A DNA stretch of 64,000 nucleotides, from assembly GCF_010183535.1 (NCBI RefSeq), contig NC_071333.1, positions 5,082,587-5,146,586 of the forward strand, in the 5' to 3' direction. Source of the stretch: Caenorhabditis remanei. Lineage: Eukaryota; Nematoda; Chromadorea; Rhabditida; Rhabditidae. How positions within the stretch are numbered: the first letter of the stretch is position 1; each line of letters begins with the position of its first letter. Of this stretch, positions 1 to 10,825 are shown piece by piece. The notes below the pieces were generated by a model that ran no database searches, was not told the origin of the DNA, and saw only the letters and a list, made by a program, of their open reading frames with translations. The position numbers and the translations under genes are program-made.

Positions 1-1
1 T

Positions 2-246
2 ACGGCCCAAGTGGAGGAGATGGAAAGACGTAATTTGGAAAGGGAGGATAGTGAGGTACATAGGGAATCTGGTCAACTAGAAATTGTGATGTCTTGCAGA
101 TGGATGACTATATTCTACCAACAAACAAGTATGATAGTTTTGCTCGGTTTGCTCTCATCATCTGTTGTACAGTCGGAATCATAACAGCCATCTTGTTCAT
201 CAGTTTGGTGACCGCTGCGGAACTGGCTTCGTATTTGAAATCTTGA
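2..246 (+). CDS. 3' end of a small single-TM protein gene (partial)
   Basis: The gene enters from the left edge. Exon 2-55 is open and rich in Glu/Arg and ends GAG|GTACAT. A 44-bp intron ending TTGCAG (56-99) keeps phase 0 into exon 100-246. The last exon encodes 48 residues: a short polar lead (MDDYILPTNKY), one hydrophobic segment (about residues 18-38, ALIICCTVGIITAILFI) and a short tail ending SYLKS. A single-pass membrane protein is inferred. No family was recognised. Size and layout (hydrophilic N-terminus, one TM, tiny tail) resemble the other small TM genes at 13.3 kb and 19.6-24.7 kb, but no sequence identity to them was established. Confidence 0.6.
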
Positions 247-1385
247 GATGTTTTTTCTTAAACTAGCTAGATTATTTTTTCAAAAAAGTAGCTCATTTTG
301 TATATGTGGAAATAAAAATAATACCAAAAGTTTTCAAGTGATCGAGAAAAAAATTAAACAATAAGCTTTTCACCGATAAAAAAGGAAATTACTAATTTTC
401 CCTTCTTCCTTAAGAACATATTTTTGAAAAAAGTTTGCACGCTTCTCCGTATTACGCTTCTCCGTATTAAGTGATCCCTATTCCCTCAAGGATACCAAAA
501 AATATATACATTCTAAAAGAAATCGCGCAACTCAGTTGGTCACCTGCAAGTCGGAAGAAATTACAAATAATGTTGTCCTTTTTTTTGAGACGCCATTTCT
601 AATGTTGGGCACATGTCTTCATAGTTTGATGGGAAATGTTTATCACCCTTCAAAATGCTAAATAGTAAAGCCTAAGAAACTGGTTGGAGATTTAAAATGT
701 AAGCTTTTGTGACCATTTTTGAACGGGACAGTACAAATTGATTCAACGAACGTTTATGTTTCTTTTCTGTTTGCGAAAAAATTAAGAAAGACGAAGAAAA
801 TAAGAGAGGTCATTAATCTTTTTTGCGAAAGCAGTCGAAAAAAAGATAGAAAGGTGAGATAACATCGGAAATTGACATGTGGCTGGTTTCTTCATAGATT
901 CTTTTTGCTTTTAAATGTTCCTCCAATCTGAATGAAAATTGTGGAACTCATCGCCGGGACACTTCACAAAAAAACGCCTAAATGAAATTTTGAATTCATT
1001 TCATTAGTGAAAGTTCTCTCCAATAACTTGGATTTTTGAAATGGCTAGTTATATGTAGAGGTCAACGTGCAAAAAAGTGTGAAAAATTGGGCAGTTTTCC
1101 TAGAGAACCTATTCTGAAGATTCGGCAAAAATAACAGCGACGGACATTAAAAATTAAATTTTCGGCAAGACTCTAGACAATAACAAATGTGAAATACACA
1201 CTCACATTCCAGTTCAATGTAATCCAAAATCTTAATTCTTTTTGTGAAATTTTTTGTTTCAAAAACCTGGAATAAGATTAACTTTTGTTAGCTGCGAAAA
1301 TGTTTTTGAATAAAAATGTATATCGATAAACCTTACAAGAAGATTTAAAATTTATTTTTTCCAAAAAAAGCAAAGAGCAGAATGC
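247..1385. other. Non-coding AT-rich stretch
   Basis: No convincing exon was found. There is a short direct duplication of ACGCTTCTCCGTATTA near 437-472, and otherwise homopolymer-rich intergenic sequence. Confidence 0.5.
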
Positions 1386-1679
1386 ATGCGGTCAGTGTTG
1401 GTTTTTATGCAAGCGAAAAATAAATATCTTCCGGACAGGAAGGAGCGATGTAACTCTGGCAGCAGTTCTTCGGGGGAAGAGGGCATTCGTCAGGAAGATA
1501 CCACACAGACTGGGGAGAATCAGACACCGGTCGCCGCTAAACGTTATCAGATCAAAATCGAGACAGCGTATCGTATTAAAGAGGTGTTAGTATTGAAGAT
1601 AAGAAGCACTTTTTATTTTCTCTGCGCCTCTACAAATTTTGAAACGTTGGTGGGGACGCGGTCGGGGGTCATTGTGTAA
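1386..1679 (+). CDS. Hypothetical small ORF, possibly one exon
   Basis: This is an open frame of 97 codons. Its first two thirds read like real coding sequence: mixed polar residues with SGSSSSGEEG and a run of Gln/Thr/Glu, ending KIETAYRIKE. A GAG|GTGTTA site at about 1597 could be a splice donor, after which the frame becomes low quality. A hAT-type MITE starts 40 bp downstream, so the 3' part of a gene may have been disrupted or displaced. No domain was recognised. It could also be a chance ORF. Confidence 0.3.
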   Translation: MRSVLVFMQAKNKYLPDRKERCNSGSSSSGEEGIRQEDTTQTGENQTPVAAKRYQIKIETAYRIKEVLVLKIRSTFYFLCASTNFETLVGTRSGVIV

Positions 1680-1718
1680 CAGTTCATCAGAACGAATCGG
1701 CAAATGATCACTTTTCAC

Positions 1719-2104
1719 CAGACTTGTCACGGGCCGGGCCGGGCCGGGCCAAAACCAGAAAAAATTTCGGTCCGGCCCGGCCCGGCCCGCTCGGCCCGTT
1801 TTGAAACATTTTTTCAAAACATTTTTTGTTTTTGAACTTTTTTTTGGAAATTTTTGGAAATTTTTGGAACTTTTTCGAAAAAAGTATAGTTTTCGAATAA
1901 ACATTTAAAATTGAATCAAAATGTGTATATGTATGATAATTTAAGCATTTTTACTCTTTTTTTCGAAAAATTTCAAAAAAAAAATTGGTGAAAATGGGTA
2001 CCCATTTTTGAATCCGGGCCGACCGGGCCGGGCCGGGCCAAGAGAAATTTCGGCCCGGCCCGGCCCGATCAAGAAAAATCTCGGCCCGATTTTTGACAAG
2101 TCTG
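1719..2104. mobile_element. GC-rich hAT-type MITE (copy 1)
   Basis: The element begins CAGACTTGTCA and ends with its exact inverse TGACAAGTCTG. It is flanked by an 8-bp direct repeat CTTTTCAC (1711-1718 and 2105-2112). Inside each end are runs of GGGCC/GGCCC repeats, with an AT-rich centre. An 8-bp duplication and a terminus beginning CAG are hallmarks of hAT transposons. There is no coding capacity, so it is a non-autonomous copy. A second GC-rich element lies at 2801-2990. Confidence 0.75.
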
Positions 2105-2215
2105 CTTTTCACCCATGTTTTTTCGTTCGTTTTTCATATTCTTAGCGGTTTTTCTGTCGAACGTATGTTCTGCTGGTTCTTCTGATTGTTACTTGAGAAG
2201 ACCAATTTTGAGAAT

Positions 2216-2497
2216 GTGTTACGGTATCACTGATTGTCCCACCAAGTATAATTTTCAAGGACCATTGAGATCAAAAGCAGAGCTCCATTTTTGTCGTTGA
2301 CAACTTTTTTGAACGGACGCTCGCTAGTGAGTTATGGTCATTTGACGACAGCTCAAAATAGCATTAATTGGTCGATTTGAAAGATAAATTATTTTGTTGA
2401 TACGTAACTACTATAACTAAAAAAATGGAGTTCTATTTTTAATCTGAACGATCCATAACAATAATAACTCGTGGGACAATCAGCGATAAAATGACAC
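2216..2497. mobile_element. Palindromic MITE, family with GTGTCATGGTATC ends (copy 1)
   Basis: The left end reads GTGTTACGGTATCACTGATT and the right end is its imperfect inverse (CAGCGATAAAATGACAC). Both ends carry the TGTCCCAC/GTGGGACA block and an inner CTCCATTTTTGT...GTTGACAAC motif. The same element recurs at 5648-5975, and partial copies start at about 16445 and 54452. A 5'-flanking ORF (from 2115) with a signal-peptide-like start runs straight into this element and is probably not a gene. Confidence 0.7.
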
Positions 2498-2704
2498 CCT
2501 CTCAAAGTTGAACATTTTCCATTAAAAACGCCAAAAGTTTGAAGAATTATTGCCACCACTGTATCCAACCGACTTCAAGTGTTCGTTCAAAGTTTTCGAA
2601 AAGTTTATATTTATTGAGCTTACTCTGTTCACCGTTTTTTCTCATATTTATTTTTTCATGTTGTTACAGTTTTTAACACATTCAAAGTGCCCATCTCGAA
2701 AGAA

Positions 2705-5700
2705 ATGAACAATACTTCTGAACCAGGAAGATGTCGCTTGGAGAGAGCAGTATGTTTTATTTTTTATTTTAATACAAAATCTGAAAACTTTGGATATTGG
2801 CATAGTTGTTAAGGCCCGGGCCGGGCCGGTAGAAAATTTTCAAGGCCCGGCTTCAAAAATGACCCTTTTTTTCAAATTTTTTTTTCGAAATTTTTTCAAT
2901 TTTTCATCGAAAATGTGACCATTTTTGATTATTTGAAAATTTGACTTTCGCGCCAATTTGCCCGGCCCGGGCCGGGCCTTGACAACTTTGGATATTGATA
3001 TACAAATCAATTATTGTTCAGGCAAAAAACACCAAAAATACGACAGCGATCGGTTCCGATAACAAACTTCCAATACTCAGAAATACTTCTAAACCTGGAA
3101 GTGTCAAGAAACAGAACCATAGAAAAGGCAGAAAGGCTGCGGTCAGTAACTATCAAGGAGTTGCAAGAAAAAATAAGAAAACGTCTTTTCAGGCCAATAA
3201 ATCGTCTGTCGGTCAAGCAAAAGTTCAAACGGTCAGATCCATGAAACCAAAAAATATGGTAAGTTAAAACATTCGTGTTTTCATTTGCCGAGTTGTGTTT
3301 TTCAATAAATAAATTTTTCAAAAATATCGAACATAAGGTTATCTTTAATTTGAGCTTGTAATACTAAAATCTGATAAAAATCTCAATTCCTCATAAATTC
3401 TTCTCGGATAAATGTTTTCGGTGTCTTCTTACAAATGTTCTAGCAAATTTCATACAACAAAAAAAGAAAATAAAAAAATCCGACAATTTGAAATAATTTC
3501 GTATGTAGATCAATAAACCATCAACGTTTACCGCTTCCCTGACCGCTACCTCTACCGATCTTTCTTCTTCATCTGCTCCAAGAACCTCTACTCTGGTGAG
3601 TTTTAGTCGATGAAAAATCTGAAAATTATCATGTTACGTTTTTGGTAGGAACCATCGAAATATACCCTCAATTCAGGTCTCGTCTACCATTCCTGCTGCT
3701 AGTACTACTTGCTCTCCTGAATTGTCTGTTTCTGGCATTTGCGAGCCAAAGCCGAGCGACGATCCCGTATGTTTTAATTTTCTTTTGATGGACGCTGGAT
3801 CATCATAACTTTTCAGACTTCATCAAATTCTCCTGCTCTTACCACTACTTATGTCTCTACTGAACCAAGAAATTTTTTTGTAAGTCTTCAATTTTTCAAT
3901 TCAATTTTCGCTGTCTCAGTCTAGAAAACTTTTCTGGTCATTTTTTTTATGCAGAAAGGAAAATTTAAAAAGCGTCTAAACAGCCGGGATGCCACATAAT
4001 TCGTAAAGGAGACATTATTTTTTCTGAAGAAAACTGAAGATATATGTGAACATATTGCAGATTGAACAATTATTAGCCCCTGCTGTCTGTCCACCCATAT
4101 CGTCTTTCACAAACGTCTCCGCGACTTCTTCTGTTGCGGTACGTTCCAAGATATGCAGTTATAAAATAGTATTTTTCGAAGTACTGAAAAAACGGAATTA
4201 TAGGCACATGTGCCTCTATTTTTTGAACCCTTTCGAAAATGAGGGGCGATTCTGTTACAGTTTTTACGGTATTTCATAAATATGAATAGAATTTCGTGAG
4301 TTACGATTAAGACACTTACCTAGTCCCATTAGGAATGTAAACAGAAAACCACAAAAAAAGCCGAATTTCTAACAAATTTTACCTATGAAGTACAATTAAA
4401 AATCATCAAAAACTAATATAGTACGTATTTCAAAGTTATCCAACTCAAAAGCTTCCAACAAAATTCATCAGTTCTCTTTTTTTCAGAAAGTACCACCAGT
4501 TTTTCCTGCTCTCACTACAGACCCTCTTCTTTTTAAATCAGGTGTGAAAAAATTCAAAACAAACAATTTCTCCGTAAGTTTTGATTTTTCTACCAATCTC
4601 GATAAGAAAATAAATAATTGTTTTCCATGAAAAACGTTTTAAATTTTCTAAAACTATTATTGTGAAAAAGGTTCTATGAGACGTAGATTAAGAAATTTTC
4701 TACTTTTTTGTTTCTTTTTCTGATTCAAAAAGTGAAGTTTTTTAACGACCTGTAAGAACAAAAACGAAAAAAAGTCTTGAGAAATGTTGCTTTTTTTGGA
4801 AAAAAGCATTTACTTACGCGAGGACGTTGCAGATCGAAAATATATTGAGCACTGTTGCCGGTCCCTCTAATACTGTATCTTCAATATCCTTCTGTCCGAG
4901 TTTTGTGCTGACGTCTTCTTCTTTGGTAAGCATATTGGTAAGCAGTTTCTGAAATTACAAGACAACCTGTAACAAATTTTAGTAATATTCATTCAAACGA
5001 TCATTTTTCAGACATCGTCAGTCACGTCTTCCACCCCTTACTTTTTCAACGGCTCGTTCAATATTGAGAATCTATTGACGGAAGCAAAAGATAAGGCTGT
5101 GAGTTTCTTTTTCTTTATTTTGATTTTTGCAATTTTGAAGGAATCATTTGAGTTTGGTCATTACAGACAAATCTAGACTGACCCAAACACCAAATTTTAG
5201 TGTTTCAAAAAAAGTTCAACAAAATATCTTGTTTTTCAAACGTATCAGTACGTGAGACTTTCTCAAAACACTGACAGAACAAGTCTTTAAAAAAATTTAC
5301 CAGAAAAATACGCCACATATTTTAGGACGCCACAATCATGGATACAAGTGCTTCGGAAGACACAGCGGAAGATGCGAGTGATGAGCAAGACGAAGGTAAG
5401 TTGTAATTTTTCAATAGATTAAGGTTTCAAAAAAATTTATTATAAACTTAGTTAAGCGATTTGAAAAACTCCGGGTACAAACAAGCACTAATTAGAGAAA
5501 AATCTTGAGGAGTCTTGACAAAAATTTATATTTCCATGGGAAAAATAATATTTTACAGCTGAAAAAAAAGAAATTTCAATCGAAATTGTGATTTCTATTA
5601 TTTTTTCAAGCTTTTCTCCCGGTATTTTCACTTACATGGCCAATTTTGTGTCATGGTATCACCGATTGTCCCACAAAATAAATTATGTATAAATCATAGG

Positions 5701-8311
5701 GCACAAAGGAACCACTTCATTTTTGTAGTTGACAACGTTTTCGTCAGAGTATACCATAGCAATTGACATATCGACAAAGTAGTTTCTTTCTCGAATCGTC
5801 CCCTTTAAGGGCAAAATAGTTTGATTTCTCATCTGCACACTTAAAATGATTATAGCACTCAAATGTAAAAAGTGTCCGTGAAAAAGGTTGTCAACCACAA
5901 AAATGAAGATCTATCTTCGATCTGTATGATCCATGAAAAGTTTACTCTGTGCAGCAATCAGTGATACCATGACACATTTTCAACGTAGGACATTTTCATC
6001 TAAAAAGAACAAAGCTGTATACCTTATTGCACGGTACTGTTTCTGTAGTCTATTAGAAAAATTAAGAAATTTATGGTTATAGAATGTTTCATTATAATGG
6101 TTTTAAAATTGATATATTCCTTGAACTTAATTTTAATCTTCTTCATAAGCAATTTCTTTTTTTCAGATGAGACGAAGATTGATGTAACTTCCTATCAGTC
6201 ATATCGTGAATACCAAGGATTGATCCCATTTGATACGGATGAGCCTTCATACTCTTGGAAAGACGTCCTCTATGAGAAGGAAACGGAGAACAATGAGTTT
6301 CTTCCAATTGAAGCACTACCTTTTAGTCTTCTGGTTCATCTGGAAAATCGGATAGAAGAAGGACTTCTTGTAAGTTAACCTGTGATTAGTTAATTGAGCA
6401 CATGCAACTAATTTTTTTTTCACTTTCGTAATAGAAGTTTTTTATTACAGCTCGAAATAGCAGTGCCGGATATGATTTGCGACAAAAATCATCAAGTGGC
6501 TAAAATTATAAAAGTTTGTGGATTTCGATTGCTCATAGAATATCAGTACACTGCTGAGCAAGAGTGGATTCATCTTTTTGATGAAAAAGTTCATTCTGTA
6601 AGGTAGGTTTATCTGAAACTTTTTTATCATGAAATGCCTTATTATTGGTTCAGGATCAATAGGAAACAGAACCCACCTATCCCGACGGAACATAATTTTA
6701 TCGAACCAAATTTGGTAAGTTTTTATTACATAATGTAGTGAGAATAGCTGAAAAATTTTTGGGAAAACTTATTCGCAAAGAAAAATTTCGAAAAAAAAGT
6801 TGGTATTAGGCAGATTCGGGAGACAGATGTTTCTAATCAAATGTTTATTGCTTTAATGCACATAAGAATTGACTCCGAATTTCTTGAAAAAAAAAGAAAA
6901 TCTTTTTGGAGGTAGGTCTCACGGTGATTTTTTATCAGTATGTAGTTCTGAGCATGAAAATTTTAGCTGTGTTCACAGAAAAAAATCAGTGACAGAAAAG
7001 GAAAAACAAGGTTACGCTGAGAATCAATGATAAAAGAGCCTCGCGCGCGAGAACACTTTAAGAGATACAACTTTAAAAAAATTTATTTTCTGCACATCTC
7101 CAGAAGCACATTTTTTTCCCCTATATAAATGTTAGTCGATTCATATGAAAATAGCAACATAAAAATTACTTCGTACCTTTAACCGATGTTTTAGTATAAA
7201 TTCATATTTTCAGACAGTTTCAACTGACGAAGTGTTCGATCATCCACAACTTGTGAAGACTTACGAGGAAGCGAAGAAGAATTGGTGGAAGTCAGACTAC
7301 TCTGTTGGACAACGATTCGAGCTTCTCAACTTTTCAAATCCCTCACAGATCCGCGTGGCTCGTATTAAAGCTATTTGTGGCCGTCGATTGAGCGTCATTG
7401 TTGAAGAGAAAGACTATCCTGGTGATTTCCCGCCACCTGGAGAAGAAGAAAGAATTTCTGACCCACAACTGGCTTACAAAGGAACCAGGTGGTGGGTAGA
7501 TCAAGACAGCGATTTTATTTATCCAGTTGGATTCTCGAATCTTATTGGATATGAGTTGATCGCCACCCCCGATTACAAAGAGCACTCCCAAAGAATCGCA
7601 GAAGCAATCAGAAACAACAGAAATCCAGAGTATGATGAATCGGATATAAAATTCAATAGAACCATTCTGAGAGAGCAACGACCAGAATTCTACAGACAAG
7701 TGGAAGTCGGAAATCACATGGAAATTCTGAATCCAGTGGCGAAGAATTTCAACTCATTGTCTGCTGCGAAAGTTTTCCAAATATACCCAAACTTGGGGTA
7801 TATGATCATTAAAATTCTCGGAGGGGAACAAAAGGGAGCCAAGTTCCCCATCAGAATTCTTAGTGAACTGGTGTATCCAGTTGGATACGCCAAGCGGAAT
7901 CACCTAGAATTGGATGCTCCCAAGGGATTCGCCAATCGTAGGAAAACGTCGATTCCAATTCGTGTTGGTCTTTCTCCAAATGAGAAAGTCAAGCTGTTTA
8001 AGGTATTTCACATTTAAACTTGTAGAACAATATAATGTTTTTTCAGATTGGCATGAAATTGGAAGCTGCCAGCAAAAACGAAAATGCTCATATTTGTCCA
8101 GCTACCATCAAGTCATTACATGGCCAAATTATAAAAGTCGCTTTCGATGGATGGGGATCAGATGTTGATGAGCTTTATGATGTCTGGTCAGTTTTTTAGC
8201 CATTATTTGAACAAGATTCAATTTTCATCAATTTTCAGCTCGCATGACATTTTCCCAGTGGGTTGGGCGGAAATGCACGGGTACCCGGTAGATTTCCCAC
8301 AAAGCGGATAA
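2705..8311 (+). CDS. Four-MBT-repeat chromatin protein (LIN-61/MBTR-1 type)
   Basis: Predicted nuclear methyl-lysine reader of about 784 aa. Exons: 2705-2749, 3022-3258, 3509-3595, 3677-3766, 3817-3879, 4061-4138, 4487-4573, 4833-4925, 5012-5098, 5326-5395, 6167-6369, 6451-6602, 6654-6714, 7214-8002, 8047-8186, 8239-8311; all junctions keep phase. Exon 2 contains a possible in-frame 51-bp intron (3142-3192). The start follows a TTACAG at 2669, suiting trans-splicing. The first 9 exons encode a basic, then Ser/Thr/Pro-rich region made of short symmetric phase-0 exons. The C-terminal half carries four MBT-like repeats. The last is the most canonical (GMKLEAASKNENAHICPATI, then FDGWGSD and DIFPVGWAEMHG); the second and third end YPVGFSNLIGYEL and YPVGYAKRNHLEL. 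C. elegans LIN-61 and MBTR-1 are the known four-MBT proteins, and which of them is orthologous cannot be decided here. The long Ser-rich N-terminus looks extra. Two MITEs sit in its introns. Confidence 0.85.
2801..2990. mobile_element. GC-rich hAT-type MITE (copy 2), in intron 1 of the MBT gene
   Basis: The termini are CATAGTTGTTAAGGCCCGGG and the inverse of GGCCTTGACAACTTTG. The flanking 8-bp direct repeat GATATTGR lies at 2793-2800 and 2991-2998. The GGCCCGGGCC blocks match the ends of copy 1 in style, with an AT-rich core. It lies between the first two exons of the MBT gene and does not touch either splice site. Confidence 0.7.
5648..5975. mobile_element. Palindromic MITE, GTGTCATGGTATC family (copy 2)
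   Basis: This is the best preserved copy. It starts GTGTCATGGTATCACCGATT and ends CAGTGATACCATGACAC, with inner inverted blocks around TTGTAGTTGACAAC and GTTGTCAACCACAAAAATG. It lies in the intron between exons 5326-5395 and 6167-6369 of the MBT gene. It has no coding capacity. Confidence 0.75.
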
Positions 8312-8677
8312 ATTTGGGTTCTGAATTGTATATCTTCATAATTTTCTATCATGTTACTTTTCTGTGCAACAGAAATTTCAGTGTTTTATCATTTTGTAGA
8401 CATCGTTTTTAATAATTGTTCAATTATTAGGCTTCAGCATTTTTCTCTTTTTGTTTCAATGGTGTAATATGAGTGATATCATGACAAAAGATGAGTATTT
8501 CAATTTTTGTGTCAGTGATATTTGTTTTCCAGGTATAAAACATTTTAGCACTCAAAAATGTGTATTATAAAAGTTCAAAACACAATCCAACAAACCGATA
8601 AACAAGTTTGAAGGAAACAAAAGTATTTACGTAAGTGTTTTCTTTCATATTGGTCACTGCATGAATCCCAAAATAAC
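8312..8677. other. Convergent 3' intergenic stretch
   Basis: This separates the stop of the MBT gene (+) from the stop of the Fn1-like gene (-). No exon or repeat was seen. It presumably contains both 3' UTRs and polyadenylation sites. Confidence 0.5.
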
Positions 8678-9355
8678 CTAAATACTGTGAAAAGTTGGCA
8701 AAGCAGTTGACGTATCCTTAGTAATCTCAAATTCTTGAAGAGGACTGTCGCAACTATAAACATTGGTTTGTGGGTGGCAGAGAAATGTACATCCGTTGGA
8801 TAATTTGACTTCGTTATTGATCCAAACAATCTTTCCACCTATGTCACAACCTGGAACAAGATTGCTGTTAATTCATTCCGATTGTTAAAAATGAAAACCA
8901 ACTATTTTTATGAATTTTTCCATTCCAGCATGACAAAATGGCACCACGTTTTCTATTGAACCAAGTACCACTGAATGTTTTCCCATCCACAGTGCATTCA
9001 TTCTCTGAAATAAAACATATTTTTAAATTGAGTTGTCAAAGATGAACTTACCGAGTTTTTCAACGGGCACTATATCGACTTTACCCGGCTCTACCTCAAT
9101 GCATTTTTGATATTTGTTTTCCATATATTCACTTGTTAGATTTAGGTTCATCCAATCACAACCTAGAACATTGAAAGTTTTCTACACGTTACATTTGTTT
9201 TACAATTACTCACCAGCAACTTTTTTTTCGTAGTAACCATTTTCGGATTTATAACAAGTCATAGAACGCATTATTGTGCTGAAGTTTCCGGGATTTGGTT
9301 CCAACCATCTTCCGCCAATTGGATATACTGTACCATTGTAAAAACACCCCGATAC

Positions 9356-9447
<92 letters not shown>

Positions 9448-10376
9448 TACGTGCATGGCTGACTCTTTGTAATGCTCCATTGAAGTTATAGCAAGAAATC
9501 ATGACTGAACCATTGTTGTAAATTTTTCTTTCTCCAACCTTGATTTTTTTTAATGGCCAAGATAAACCGTAGGAGAAATCTTCAGCACATGCTACCGGTT
9601 GTAAATTCAATTTTCCATTTACTTGGTTTTCTTGACATTGCCATATGAAATTATTGTGGTAGATTTCATCATCATTAGCCCATATTATGGGTAACTTGTC
9701 ATCTAGTCCTCCGCAAGCTCAAGAAAGAATTATGGATACTCTTTTAGAATTGAAAAGTCGGCAGAAAACAGTGGGAGAGCAGAAAAAATAAGGCCAGGGG
9801 GCTAAAAATGCAGAAAAAATGAAAGGGCCGGTATTTGACCTCGAGAAAAAGAGGGTTCAAATTATGAAATGTTCAGAGTTTTATATTATCGAACAACATG
9901 AAAATAGTCTTATACTCTGACTGTAGAACCACAATTTTAATGAACAACTGAAGTACTAATTGATTTTATTTTTTTGTAATCTGAACTTCCGGCAACTATT
10001 TTATCAGATTCAAAGAGTTATATGCACATAGTTTTGTTGAATCTTTTTTCTCTTTTTTGTTGTTGTGAAAAACGTTTTAAAAGTCTTAAATATTTGTGCC
10101 TCAATTTTATCACAGGATCTTTTTCAATGAAAGTTCTCGATTATGATCGTATTTTAGAATAAAACACTTACTTCTTGGAAACTTCTTTTTCTCTCCAGTT
10201 TTCCAATTTTTCCAATAATCATAGTGCACAAAAATTTGTGGTTTCCAGTTCTGTTCAGATTCTTTATAATCCGGAATTAGTGATGTCAGTGGATCACTTA
10301 AATAAGTGGATTCCCCAGTGTAGTAGCTAGTACAAGAAGAGTAAAACTCAAACAGCAAAACGAGCGTAATCCACAT
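8678..10376 (-). CDS. Secreted MIG-18-like protein with fibronectin-I-like repeats
   Basis: Predicted 332-aa secreted Cys-rich protein. Exons (complement): 10172-10376, 9451-9717, 9214-9354, 9052-9162, 8903-9004, 8678-8850. Every internal junction is phase 1, as expected for shuffled extracellular modules. The start MWITLVLLFEFYSSC is a signal peptide. The modules show the Caenorhabditis MIG-18-type Fn1 pattern, for example GCFYNGTVYPIGGRWLEPN followed by MTCY. The final exon begins CDIGGKIVWINNEVKLSNGC and is closely similar to the last exon of the neighbouring plus-strand gene. MIG-18-like proteins act in the extracellular matrix; in C. elegans MIG-18 works with the ADAMTS protease MIG-17 in gonad cell migration. 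That role is family knowledge, not shown here. Two splice sites are weak (acceptor CTTGAG at 9718, donor GTTGGT at 8902). An (AT)42 tract fills most of one intron. Confidence 0.75.
9359..9442. repeat. (AT)42 microsatellite inside an intron
   Basis: This is an uninterrupted AT dinucleotide run in the 96-bp intron between exons 9451-9717 and 9214-9354 of the Fn1-like gene. It ends 3 bp from the donor hexamer and reaches the CAG acceptor. Read through, it gives an artefactual poly-Tyr/Ile protein. Confidence 0.95.
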
Positions 10377-10825
10377 TACAAATAGAATAAAAAATGACCA
10401 CGCTTGTTATTTATACATTTGTTTTAGATTGTACTTTTGTTTACACAGCTTTAGAAGTCATGACCGTTAGAGAGTGATTGAATAAACAAGTGTAAAAATA
10501 CAAATGCGTTGTAGTGTTAAGTGGTGCTAAAATTTGATATAAAAACATGACATTTCCATTGAATTTCTCATAAAGTATTTTATAAACAAGATGATGAAAA
10601 ACGGAACAGCTAGCTATGAGATGACGTTATTAATAAAATGGTTGGAACCTCTCTAAACATTAGATGAGAAAATTGAAACCACCGGAATATTGTCTTAAAT
10701 AATATTTATAATCCAAATATACTGTCATGACAAATATACACAAATAGTCTAAAAGCTGTGTAAATATGATCGTTCCTACAGTTTATTCAAAGGTTTGGGA
10801 ATCCTATAAAGAGCGAATTTTCTAG

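Noticed and set aside
1587..1904. Minus-strand ORF rich in Gly/Pro/Arg/Ala
   Set aside because: Translation of the GGGCC arrays of the hAT-type MITE.
2115..2300. ORF with signal-peptide-like start
   Set aside because: More than half of it is translated from a palindromic MITE (2216-2497) present elsewhere in the window; there is no independent support.
9206..9610. Long ORFs with poly-Tyr/Ile on the minus strand
   Set aside because: They are read-through of an (AT)n microsatellite lying in an intron; the flanking parts are two separate phase-1 exons.
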